Below are positions 1 to 6,199 of a DNA stretch of 12,401 nt, in pieces. The notes under the pieces were generated by a model that did not search any database, had not been told where the DNA came from, and worked only from the letters and a program-made list of their open reading frames with translations. Source of the stretch: an uncultured Clostridia bacterium (lineage in GTDB: Bacteria; Bacillota; Clostridia; Lachnospirales; Lachnospiraceae). The first letter of the stretch is position 1; each line of letters opens with the position of its first letter. The stretch covers positions 1-12,401 of the forward strand of contig CAMJIC010000058.1 of assembly GCA_946405675.1 (NCBI GenBank), written 5' to 3'. The position numbers and the translations under genes are program-made.

Positions 1-61
1 TGTACAAGTTATTCTGTAACAGATCCTTACTCTGTGCAATCATAACCTGAATGACATTGCG

Positions 62-595
62 TCACGATCCTGCCGAAAGAACAATGTCCGGCTCCGACAG
101 CATCTCATCCAGGATCCGGGCCGACAGCGCGCAAAGCTTCGGGCACGGACGCTTCCTGTAGTATTCCGCAGTTCTCTCCTGGGGATCACCGCTCGGCGCG
201 ATCTCCTTTTGTTCCACCCCGCTTTTCGCCAGGAGCTCCCTGCAGATGATGCTGCCCTCCTTCTCCCGGAACCGGCGGGCAAATTCCCGGACACGTTCAT
301 AGTGCCTCTTCTTTGCCGCCGGATCGCCAGGGTCGGAATATCCTTCCACGATCCCCAGAACCAGAAGCGCTGCGCTCACCGTACCGCATACCTCTCGCAT
401 CCGGCCCATGCCTGCGCCGAAAGACGACGCAAGCCTTGCCGCATGATACGGCTCCATTCCTGTCACATCGCAGAAAGCGCAAAATACCGACTGGCTGCAG
501 TTATATCCCGACAGAAACAAAGCTTCCGCCTTCTGCGCATGCGGCTCCTGATGCGAAGACGAGCCTGCGCCTTTCTCCCCATGAAATCCTGTCAT
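62..595 (-). CDS. C_GCAxxG_C_C family putative redox protein
   Basis: A 177-residue cysteine-rich cytoplasmic protein of the C_GCAxxG_C_C type (Pfam 'putative redox-active protein'), a family common in anaerobes whose exact reaction is not established. Visible family marks are NCSQSV (first Cys at residue 33), a glycine-rich FGAGMGR stretch followed by VCGTVSAALLVLG (Cys 70), ICRELL (Cys 118) and CPKLC (Cys 151 and 155). The core motif reads CGTVSA instead of the usual CGAxxG, a mild deviation. There is no signal peptide. I chose the ATG at 595 over an in-frame GTG at 610 because AGGAG at 603-607 lies 7 bases before the ATG, while the GTG would put that site inside the gene. The AGGAG shares base 607 with the TGA stop of the upstream hydrolase gene, so the two are very probably cotranscribed and translationally coupled. 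Family call is good; function is unknown, possibly metal- or redox-linked. Confidence 0.85.
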   Translation of the reverse strand: MTGFHGEKGAGSSSHQEPHAQKAEALFLSGYNCSQSVFCAFCDVTGMEPYHAARLASSFGAGMGRMREVCGTVSAALLVLGIVEGYSDPGDPAAKKRHYERVREFARRFREKEGSIICRELLAKSGVEQKEIAPSGDPQERTAEYYRKRPCPKLCALSARILDEMLSEPDIVLSAGS

Positions 596-606
596 TTTGT
601 CACTCC

Positions 607-2961
607 TCACTGGAACAGAGGCTCCAGTTCTTCCCGGTTATCCTGCAGCGCCTTCAGCACCCATTCGCTCCAATGCCGCGCATCCGTATCACTGTCGCCA
701 AACACATAGTCTTCCTGACCATAGTCTATCACATCAAAGCCCGGAACTGCCTTGCTGGCTGAGCTTGTCCGATACACCATGCCATCCGCCATCGAGAAGG
801 AAACATTGCCTTCTTCATCCATACTTACCCACCCGGACAGATCCGTTCCTGTCGCAGACTCCTCGGTTCCGTTTTCCGTAACCGGTTCAGCCTCAGCCTT
901 CAAGGTTTCAACACCGCTGACATATTCTCCGTACATCATATCAACCCAAAGCGCAAGACTGTTGCCAAGCACCTCGCCGGGAACATGCCCTCCGTCCCAC
1001 TGCCATTCAATGGTGGCGTCAACTCCTGCATTCAAAGCGGCGATCTGCATATTCAAGGAATTAAACATTGCAATGTCGCCTTCCACCGCTCCGCAGACAA
1101 TGCGCATCCAGGCCGGATCCCTGGTTCCGTCCGCTCCGATATAATTCAGCGGATTGTAGAGATCAACGATATTCTTCCCATACGTATCTCCTTCTCTGAT
1201 CGAAGAGATATCCGTTTCATACGCGGCAAGCATTTCCTCATAATCAGCGTAATTGCCGGAATTGGTACTGCTTCCCGCCGCCTGGGTCGTTCCCGCGTCA
1301 GGCGTGCCCACATCCAGTTCATCCCCTGAGCTGTTTTCCGCCACGTCAGCATTATCAAAGCCGCGCCCTGTTCCTTCTTCTGCTGACTCCGCAGGCATTT
1401 CCTCCATCCCGGCGGATATGGCTTCCGTTCCGTCCGCTCCCATGTCAAAGGAGAATCCTTCCGTCATATCCGTAAATGTCCCGCCATTTCCATCTGAAGG
1501 AATCTCACCCATATCCTGTCCGAAACCGCCCATGCCGTCCGGCCTTCCATTTCCGCCGCGATCGCCCATACCGTCCGGTCCTCCGTGGCCGCCAAAGCCG
1601 CCCATGCCGCCTGGCCCTCCGTTTCTGCCCGTACTGCCTTTGGCATATCGCCCTTCTATGAACGCCTGCGCTTTGTCGGACGCTGTCATGGATGCGACAG
1701 CCTCATCCGTCAAGGCATCACCGTTCTCATCAAACCAGGTCCATCCTTCCGCGTAATCAAGATGGTCCACGTACCATTGCAGGTTGTCCTGCAATTCAGC
1801 CAGATACAGATCGAGGTAGGTTCCTCCGTATCCGTTGGTGTCTGCATACGTTTCCTCATCGTATTCGATGGTCAATGCGATGCTGCTGTTCTGTTCCCCG
1901 TCTCCATCCAGGTCGAAGCCAACCTCTGATTCCTCAACCGTCAGCTCCTGACTGTTCACATAATCCATATACTCCTGAGAAAGGGTCTTCGCAAGTGCCT
2001 TCTGAAAATCCGTATTATAATTGAAATCCGGATTCAGCACATATTCCATGGCCATCGCCATATCCGCCTCATATAAAGGAGTGATGGCGCTGTATGCCAC
2101 ACATCCCCATGCTCCGTCAGACAGGTCAACCTCCTCTCCGTCAATCGTCACGGTTGTACAGTAGCTTCCATCCTCCTGGCGGTATACTCCCACTGCGCCA
2201 AGCTCAATCTGATAATCATAGAAATCAGGGTTGTTGGATGTCGCGGCAAACATCGCGGCATGGGCGCCTCCGCCCGAACCTCCTGTTGAAACCCAGTAGT
2301 CCACACTGCCCGGGAGATTTCCCAGCAGGATATTATATTTCACAAACCGTGCTGCCGCCTTCTGATCCGACAGGCAGGAGGGCGCATCACCGGTATAGAC
2401 CGTCTCCCCTGCCTCATTGGTATAACTGTCCTGCTTGCCCCGGTTTCCGCAGGAAACGTTGATATATCCCTCCGAAGAATAGGTGGAGGATGCCTTTGTG
2501 CTGCTGGAATTCCCATATCCGGCAGCTCCCGTATTCAAAATCACCGGAGCTGTGGATGCGGTATATGTCTGCCCGTTCGAGCTGGTGACGGAAGCCTCAT
2601 AGTCAATCACCAGGCTGCCCTTCACCGCTTCACTGACCGTATCGGAGGTGATATCCGCCTCCCCGTCTCCGTCTGTATCGATCCCTGTCACATATGCGCC
2701 CGGAACACAGACAGACACCCCTTCTTCCTCTTCTATGACCGGTTTCGTCACCGCCGTCACCACTGACAGGACCCAGGAATCGGAATCCGCATCATAGCTC
2801 CACTCCTGATCAGAATTGTTGGCCAGATTCATCGCTGACTCAATCGCTTCCTTGTCTGACATGGAAGCTGCAGATGCAGCGGTCGTTTCTGTTTCTTCCG
2901 CATTGACAGTCATCGGCAGTGCCAGCATGATGGAGGACAGTACCGCAATCGTTTTTTTCAT
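607..2961 (-). CDS. Secreted tannase/feruloyl esterase-like alpha/beta hydrolase
   Basis: A 784-residue exported serine hydrolase. Residues 1-21 form a Sec signal peptide (lysine pair, hydrophobic stretch, cleavage after VNA). The nucleophile motif is GGSGG at 227-231 (Ser 229) in the context STGGSGGGAHAAMFAA. The likely acid is Asp 629 (VEGDIAMF) and the base His 659 (WDGGHVPGE); their order and roughly 30-residue spacing fit bacterial tannases. DPAWMRIVCG just before the acid also resembles this family. Such enzymes cleave gallate or hydroxycinnamate esters of plant polyphenols. Two DxDGDG loops (about 95-103 and 350-356) look like calcium sites. A glycine-rich linker (about 443-494) and an acidic low-complexity stretch to about 570 separate the nucleophile half from the acid/base half, as a lid or insertion would. 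AGGAG at 2971-2975 sits 9 bases before the ATG. It lies upstream of, and is coupled to, the C_GCAxxG_C_C gene. Hydrolase is near certain; tannase over another esterase is probable, and the subtype is unresolved. Confidence 0.72.
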   Translation of the reverse strand: MKKTIAVLSSIMLALPMTVNAEETETTAASAASMSDKEAIESAMNLANNSDQEWSYDADSDSWVLSVVTAVTKPVIEEEEGVSVCVPGAYVTGIDTDGDGEADITSDTVSEAVKGSLVIDYEASVTSSNGQTYTASTAPVILNTGAAGYGNSSSTKASSTYSSEGYINVSCGNRGKQDSYTNEAGETVYTGDAPSCLSDQKAAARFVKYNILLGNLPGSVDYWVSTGGSGGGAHAAMFAATSNNPDFYDYQIELGAVGVYRQEDGSYCTTVTIDGEEVDLSDGAWGCVAYSAITPLYEADMAMAMEYVLNPDFNYNTDFQKALAKTLSQEYMDYVNSQELTVEESEVGFDLDGDGEQNSSIALTIEYDEETYADTNGYGGTYLDLYLAELQDNLQWYVDHLDYAEGWTWFDENGDALTDEAVASMTASDKAQAFIEGRYAKGSTGRNGGPGGMGGFGGHGGPDGMGDRGGNGRPDGMGGFGQDMGEIPSDGNGGTFTDMTEGFSFDMGADGTEAISAGMEEMPAESAEEGTGRGFDNADVAENSSGDELDVGTPDAGTTQAAGSSTNSGNYADYEEMLAAYETDISSIREGDTYGKNIVDLYNPLNYIGADGTRDPAWMRIVCGAVEGDIAMFNSLNMQIAALNAGVDATIEWQWDGGHVPGEVLGNSLALWVDMMYGEYVSGVETLKAEAEPVTENGTEESATGTDLSGWVSMDEEGNVSFSMADGMVYRTSSASKAVPGFDVIDYGQEDYVFGDSDTDARHWSEWVLKALQDNREELEPLFQ
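1510..1617 (-). repeat. Three 36-bp tandem repeats encoding a Gly-rich linker
   Basis: Residues 449-484 of the secreted hydrolase are three consecutive 12-residue units: GPGGMGGFGGHG, GPDGMGDRGGNG and RPDGMGGFGQDM. The shared core is xPxGMGxxG. At DNA level this is an exact 36-bp period. It probably forms a flexible linker between the two halves of the catalytic domain and may vary in copy number between strains. Confidence 0.8.
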
Positions 2962-2989
2962 GTAGATTTGCTCCTTTCAGTTTTTCTTT

Positions 2990-3021
2990 GTAACTGTTCA
3001 GAACCTGTTCTGAACAGTTAC
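2990..3021. repeat. Perfect 15-bp-arm palindrome, copy 1
   Basis: GTAACTGTTCAGAAC (2990-3004) is followed by CT and then its exact reverse complement (3007-3021). It lies 28 bp before the hydrolase ATG. A near-identical copy is at 4332-4363. As RNA it would be a strong hairpin just upstream of the ribosome binding site; as DNA it could be a dyad operator or a dispersed palindromic repeat. There is no T-tract, so it is not a standard terminator. Confidence 0.9.
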
Positions 3022-3023
3022 TT

Positions 3024-3055
3024 TTCTTTCACATTATTCCCTGTGTATGATTTAT
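3024..3055. repeat. 32-bp module Q, copy 1
   Basis: This stretch matches 4299-4330 at 28 of 32 positions in the same orientation (core TTCCCTGT and TATGATT). Here it lies on the far side of the palindrome from the gene, so on the minus strand the order is Q, palindrome, gene. At the other locus the order is palindrome, Q, gene. Confidence 0.85.
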
Positions 3056-3149
3056 TTCCATCTCCGAAGCAGCGTGTCTGCCGCAGACGGGTTTCTCCCC
3101 GCATTCCTGACCTGGAAGAAAGGTACAGGGACGCTTGTGCACCAGGTAA

Positions 3150-3176
3150 AGTATACCATGACTCAGGACCTGTCAC
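3150..3176 (-). promoter_or_regulatory. Candidate promoter for the secreted hydrolase gene
   Basis: On the minus strand GTGACA (3171-3176, one mismatch to TTGACA) is followed after 15 bp by TATACT (3150-3155, one mismatch to TATAAT), with an extended -10 TG one base before it. The 15-bp spacer is short, but the TG could compensate. The resulting leader of about 180 bases would contain both the 32-bp module and the palindrome. Confidence 0.35.
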
Positions 3177-3232
3177 GGAATGAGAGGTTTCGTGCCTTCT
3201 ATGGAGTGAATCCCGGTGAATACAGGAGCAAT
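3167..3232 (+). pseudogene. Possible remnant of an AraC-type regulator C-terminus
   Basis: In the plus-strand frame this stretch reads RFRAFYGVNPGEYR, which resembles the end of the second helix-turn-helix of AraC/XylS regulators (pattern FxxxxGxxPxxYR). Nothing recognisable precedes it: upstream in frame there is no first helix-turn-helix and no clear start. If real, it is a short fragment of a decayed or rearranged regulator gene. The match is only about 15-20 residues and may be coincidental. Confidence 0.3.
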
Positions 3233-3287
3233 TACATGAACCATGCAACAGCCCGCCCTTCAGGCAAAGACATGATTTCGCCTAAGC

Positions 3288-4280
3288 CTACTCATACGCT
3301 CCGGCTTTCAGAAGAGAATCGATCTCCTGAATGATCCGCGGCGTCTCATACAGGGATGCGTCCGTCCCGCGGACGATGGTATAGCTGAAATTGTCCGCCA
3401 TGGTCTCTTCCGGATCAATCACATATTCCGTATTCCGGCCGAACACATCCCAGAAGTTGGCGGCATCCTCCGCAGTATACAGCGTTGAGAGCGTATCAAC
3501 GGGAACCAGCCCGGTCTTCATCCCATCGAAAAAAATGTCTCCGGGCTGTTCAAACGGTTTCCCGGGGAGAAAAACGACCGCACAGTCCGTTGCTTTACCG
3601 TTGATGTCAAAGGACGCGCAGGAATTATGATGCTCCACATCAGGGTTGCTGATGATCACGTCCCGGATCTCATCCGGGAATTGGTATTCTTCATCCACCA
3701 CCGTAAAGCCAATCACCTTGTACATGGCTGAGCGAAATTCTGGAGCGTTGCGGGTCAGGCAGTGAAACAGCTCATGGGCAACGACTTCCTCCAGAAAATG
3801 ATCCTTTTGAGATTTCTCCATTGCATTCTCCAGGAATCTGGATCCCAGGTAGATCTGAGTCCCATGTGTATATGCCGAGGCACCACATTCCTCGTTCATC
3901 GTGGTCTTGGCAAACACGATCCCCTCCTCCGGGGGAAGATGGTATCCCCGCCCGGAGCAGATCTCCCAGATCTGACCCATTGCTTCATCAATGGCCTGTT
4001 TTTCTTCCTCAGTGAAATCCAGCGTCTGCGTGGAAGCAAATTCCTTCAGTTCCTCCAGGGTTGCGTCCTTGTGCTGCATGCGGTAATTCAGGTCGTCCTG
4101 GGTCAGGTTGTCGTAATAGTCTTCGTTGGAAAGAAGCAAAACAGCCGCTTCCCCGGCATCCGCAAACCGGTATTCCGGCTTCGCGTCTTCCATTGCCCAC
4201 GCCGCAAAACAGCCGCAAAGCCCCTGGGGCAGCAACGCCGCCACGCCAAGAGTTAAAAAAACTGATATCACTTTTCTCAT
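3288..4280 (-). CDS. Secreted HExxH zinc metallopeptidase
   Basis: A 330-residue exported protein with a zinc-peptidase core. Residues 1 to about 29 are a signal sequence (MRKV, then a hydrophobic run). It contains LCGC at 21-24, which could serve as a lipobox; cleavage near AWA is the alternative. The active-site motif HELFH is at 169-173 within EEVVAHELFHCLTR: two zinc histidines and the catalytic glutamate. EETMADNF (291-298), about 120 residues on, looks like the glutamate zinc ligand of gluzincins, a common ExxAD pattern. SNPDVEHHNS (211-220) is another conserved-looking segment. It probably cleaves proteins or peptides outside the membrane; the substrate is not evident and I do not recognise a named family. 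AGGAG lies 5 bases before the ATG. It follows the small lipoprotein gene by 90 bp, a gap holding a palindrome and a module also found before the hydrolase gene, which hints at shared control. Confidence 0.8.
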   Translation of the reverse strand: MRKVISVFLTLGVAALLPQGLCGCFAAWAMEDAKPEYRFADAGEAAVLLLSNEDYYDNLTQDDLNYRMQHKDATLEELKEFASTQTLDFTEEEKQAIDEAMGQIWEICSGRGYHLPPEEGIVFAKTTMNEECGASAYTHGTQIYLGSRFLENAMEKSQKDHFLEEVVAHELFHCLTRNAPEFRSAMYKVIGFTVVDEEYQFPDEIRDVIISNPDVEHHNSCASFDINGKATDCAVVFLPGKPFEQPGDIFFDGMKTGLVPVDTLSTLYTAEDAANFWDVFGRNTEYVIDPEETMADNFSYTIVRGTDASLYETPRIIQEIDSLLKAGAYE

Positions 4281-4298
4281 GCCCGCTCCTTCAATTTG

Positions 4299-4330
4299 TT
4301 CTTTCTCATTGTTCCCTGTTTATGATTCAT
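4299..4330. repeat. 32-bp module Q, copy 2
   Basis: Matches 3024-3055 at 28 of 32 positions, same orientation. It lies between the palindrome at 4332-4363 and the metallopeptidase ribosome binding site, so the order is swapped relative to copy 1. Confidence 0.85.
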
Positions 4331-4331
4331 T

Positions 4332-4363
4332 GTAACTGTTCAGAACCTGTCCTGAACAGTTGC
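4332..4363. repeat. 15-bp-arm palindrome, copy 2
   Basis: Same sequence as 2990-3021 except two changes in the right arm (T to C near the centre, A to G near the end). It still pairs over 13 of 15 positions. It begins 7 bp beyond the stop codon of the small lipoprotein gene and lies about 50 bp before the metallopeptidase ATG. Confidence 0.88.
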
Positions 4364-4370
4364 GAGCAAC

Positions 4371-4553
4371 CTATCCTTTCCGGATCAGGCATTCCTTTCC
4401 CTGAAAGGCAAGGCCGTATTTCAGGATATTTTCCCCAGGTATGCCCCTGGCCATGCTGACACATCCAACCAAAAGCACACTGATGATGATACCGGTCAAG
4501 GTCAGAACCATGATCCTGCCGCGAAGCGACATCCGTCTTTTCTTTTGCGTCAT
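4371..4553 (-). CDS. Small probable lipoprotein or membrane peptide, 60 aa
   Basis: A 60-residue reading frame opening MTQKKRRMSLRGR, strongly basic, followed by a hydrophobic run (about residues 14-30) ending in LLVGC, a good lipobox with Cys 31. About 29 residues would remain after processing, with one further Cys and a basic end (IRKG). This is the layout of a tiny lipoprotein, or of a single-pass membrane peptide with the cysteine as coincidence. The ATG at 4553 is chosen because GGAGG lies 9 bases upstream; the open frame continues further upstream but reads into the MATE promoter region with no comparable site. It is transcribed away from the MATE gene and towards the metallopeptidase gene. 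No family recognised. Confidence 0.55.
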   Translation of the reverse strand: MTQKKRRMSLRGRIMVLTLTGIIISVLLVGCVSMARGIPGENILKYGLAFQGKECLIRKG

Positions 4554-4645
4554 TCCACCTGTCCTCCGGCATCTCCACGCTGATGATAAGTCTCGCCGTA
4601 CTAACGCTGGCAGCTCCATAACCATCCTGTTTTTCTTTTTCCCCC

Positions 4646-4673
4646 TTTTCTTTTCAAAAAGACAGCGTATAAT
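4646..4673 (+). promoter_or_regulatory. Candidate promoter of the MATE gene
   Basis: A perfect TATAAT at 4668-4673 lies 31 bp before the MATE start codon. At a 16-bp spacing the -35 position reads TTTTCT, a weak match inside a T/C-rich tract (about 4629-4655). Because the opposite strand of the same stretch reads TATTAT, a minus-strand promoter for the small lipoprotein gene could overlap here, but I see no good -35 for it. Confidence 0.5.
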
Positions 4674-4704
4674 AACACTCGCTTTCAGAAAGGGAGGTTC
4701 ACTC

Positions 4705-6057
4705 ATGAAAGAAATGACAAAGGGCAGCCCGCTCCGGCTGATCCTGACATTTGCATTTCCACTGCTGCTGGGCAACGTGCTCCAGCAGCTTTATAACGTC
4801 GCCGACGCCGCGATCGTCGGACGTTTCCTGGGACCCGACGCGCTGGCTGCCGTCGGCGCGACCAGCAGCGTCCAGTTCCTGATCCTCGGCTTCTGCATCG
4901 GCACCTGCTCCGGTTTCTGCGTGCCGGTCGCGCAGAAATTCGGTGCCCGGAACTACAAGGGCATGCGCATCCTGCTGTACAACAGCATCGTGCTCACCGG
5001 CATCATTGCCGCCGTCGTGACAGTCCTGTGCGTCGTCTTATGCAACGGAATCCTCCAGGTGCTTTCCACCCCGGAAAGCATCTGGGCAGATACCCATTCC
5101 TATATCCTGGTCATTTTCATCGGGATTCCCTTTACGCTGCTTTATAACCTCGCAGCCGGAATCCTGCGCGCGATCGGGGACAGCCGGACGCCATTCCTGA
5201 TCCTTGCCGTATCAGCTGTCTCCAACATCTTTCTGGATATCTTCTGCATCGCTGTCCTTGGATGGGGCTGCGCGGGAGCGGCAATCGCAACAGTCGGATC
5301 CCAGGCACTGAGCGGAATCCTGTGCACATGGTTCATCATCCGCAAAGACGAGATCCTGCACATCCGGAAAGAAGAAATGAAGCTGGAGCGCCACCGGGTG
5401 CACCAGCTTCTGGCAATCGGAGTCCCCATGGGGCTGCAGTTTTCGATCACGGCAATCGGCAGCATGGTCATGCAGTCGGCAAACAATGCCCTTGGGAGCC
5501 TCTATGCTTCTGCTTTTACGGCTGCCGTACGGATCAAGCAGTTTGCGATGTGCCCCTTTGACGCCATCGCGTCGGGCGTCGCGACCTTCACCAGTCAGAA
5601 TTACGGTGCCGGGAATTACCAAAGGATCAAGTCCGGCGTATGGATCGGTACCCTGGTCAGCGTCGTCTATGCGCTGGCCATAGGAATTCTGATGGTTTTG
5701 TCTGGAAGGAGCGTATGCCTGATCTTTCTGTCCAGCGATCAGGGCCGCATCCTTGACGCGGCAAAGCAATACCTGGACCAGCAGGGATACTTTTTCTGGA
5801 TACTGGGATTCCTGGGCGTGGCGCGTATCACCGTACAGGGACTTGGGTATTCCGGTCGTGCCATGTTCTCCGGCGTCATGGAAATGATCGCGCGGACCGC
5901 CATCGTCTTTTTGCTTGTCCCGTCCATGGGATATCACGCCATCTGCCTGGCGGACCCCGCAGCCTGGGCCGCCGCGGACCTGTACATCCTTCCCACCTGC
6001 GCCCTTGTCCTTAGCAAGGTCAGAAAAGACCTTGCGGCTAGTGTACCGTCTCAATGA
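4705..6057 (+). CDS. MATE family multidrug/sodium antiporter
   Basis: A 450-residue inner-membrane efflux protein of the MATE family (MepA/DinF/NorM-like), exporting cationic compounds in exchange for Na+ or H+. Typical marks are the opening KGSPLRLILTFAFPLLLGN, the conserved QQLYNVADAAIVGRFLG in the first helices, GILRAIGDSRTPF near residue 150, and the matching second-half motif around IASGVATFTSQNYGAG. Length and about twelve hydrophobic segments fit the family. The ATG at 4705 has GGGAGG 7 bases upstream; the frame is open further upstream but is not coding. It is the only plus-strand gene here, divergent from the small lipoprotein gene and convergent with the permease-kinase gene. The last six codons and the TGA lie inside the left arm of the 162-bp hairpin element, so the natural C-terminus may have been altered by its insertion. 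Substrate cannot be told from sequence. Confidence 0.93.
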   Translation: MKEMTKGSPLRLILTFAFPLLLGNVLQQLYNVADAAIVGRFLGPDALAAVGATSSVQFLILGFCIGTCSGFCVPVAQKFGARNYKGMRILLYNSIVLTGIIAAVVTVLCVVLCNGILQVLSTPESIWADTHSYILVIFIGIPFTLLYNLAAGILRAIGDSRTPFLILAVSAVSNIFLDIFCIAVLGWGCAGAAIATVGSQALSGILCTWFIIRKDEILHIRKEEMKLERHRVHQLLAIGVPMGLQFSITAIGSMVMQSANNALGSLYASAFTAAVRIKQFAMCPFDAIASGVATFTSQNYGAGNYQRIKSGVWIGTLVSVVYALAIGILMVLSGRSVCLIFLSSDQGRILDAAKQYLDQQGYFFWILGFLGVARITVQGLGYSGRAMFSGVMEMIARTAIVFLLVPSMGYHAICLADPAAWAAADLYILPTCALVLSKVRKDLAASVPSQ

Positions 6058-6199
6058 CTTTTGATATTAAGAACATCAGATTGGATTCATATGCAAGGCG
6101 GACGAAGGAGCCGTAGCGGGCTACGGCGACTGAGGACAACGCAGCAGATGAATTCAAGATGATGTTATTAATGCAAAAGTCAATGAGACGGGACACTAG
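6038..6199. repeat. 162-bp imperfect hairpin element (MITE-like) between convergent genes
   Basis: The stretch folds on itself about a centre at 6118/6119. The apex is the perfect stem GCCGTAGC (6110-6117), GG, GCTACGGC. The outer arms pair well: CTAGTGTaCCGTCTCAaTGA against the reverse complement of the right end, CTAGTGTcCCGTCTCAtTGA, followed by a shared CTTTTG. The inner arms pair poorly, with two compensating single-base offsets. CTAG stands at both outer ends, as a palindromic target-site duplication would. The left arm contains the MATE stop, and the right arm contains the TAG of the permease-kinase gene. No transposase is present. It could be a non-autonomous mobile element, a bidirectional transcription barrier, or both; no clear T-tract supports ordinary intrinsic termination. 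Confidence 0.8.

Larger units (their letters stand above)
2962..3287. other. 326-bp intergenic region before the hydrolase gene
   Basis: No intact gene. From the hydrolase start upwards it holds the AGGAG site, a perfect palindrome (2990-3021), a 32-bp module shared with the metallopeptidase leader (3024-3055), a candidate minus-strand promoter (3150-3176) and, on the plus strand, a short stretch resembling the C-terminus of an AraC-type regulator (3167-3232). I see no convincing intrinsic terminator after the metallopeptidase gene. Confidence 0.6.

Noticed and set aside
1253..1756. A proline-rich plus-strand frame opposite the hydrolase linker
   Set aside because: The proline repeats are simply the complement of the glycine codons in the real minus-strand gene.
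2990..3021. Palindrome as a LexA (SOS) box
   Set aside because: It contains GAAC and GTTC, but with 2-base spacing (GAAC-CT-GTTC) rather than the four of the Gram-positive LexA site, and the dyad is much longer.
3018..3248. A 76-codon minus-strand frame before the hydrolase gene
   Set aside because: Its end runs into the palindrome, composition is unremarkable, no family is recognisable and no good ribosome binding site is seen.
2990..4363. Repeated modules as a CRISPR array
   Set aside because: Only two copies about 1.3 kb apart with a gene between them, and no regular spacers or cas genes.
5212..6054. A 280-codon minus-strand frame under the MATE gene
   Set aside because: It lies antisense to an unmistakable membrane transporter, has no domain and no ribosome binding site; it is a shadow of high-GC codon usage.
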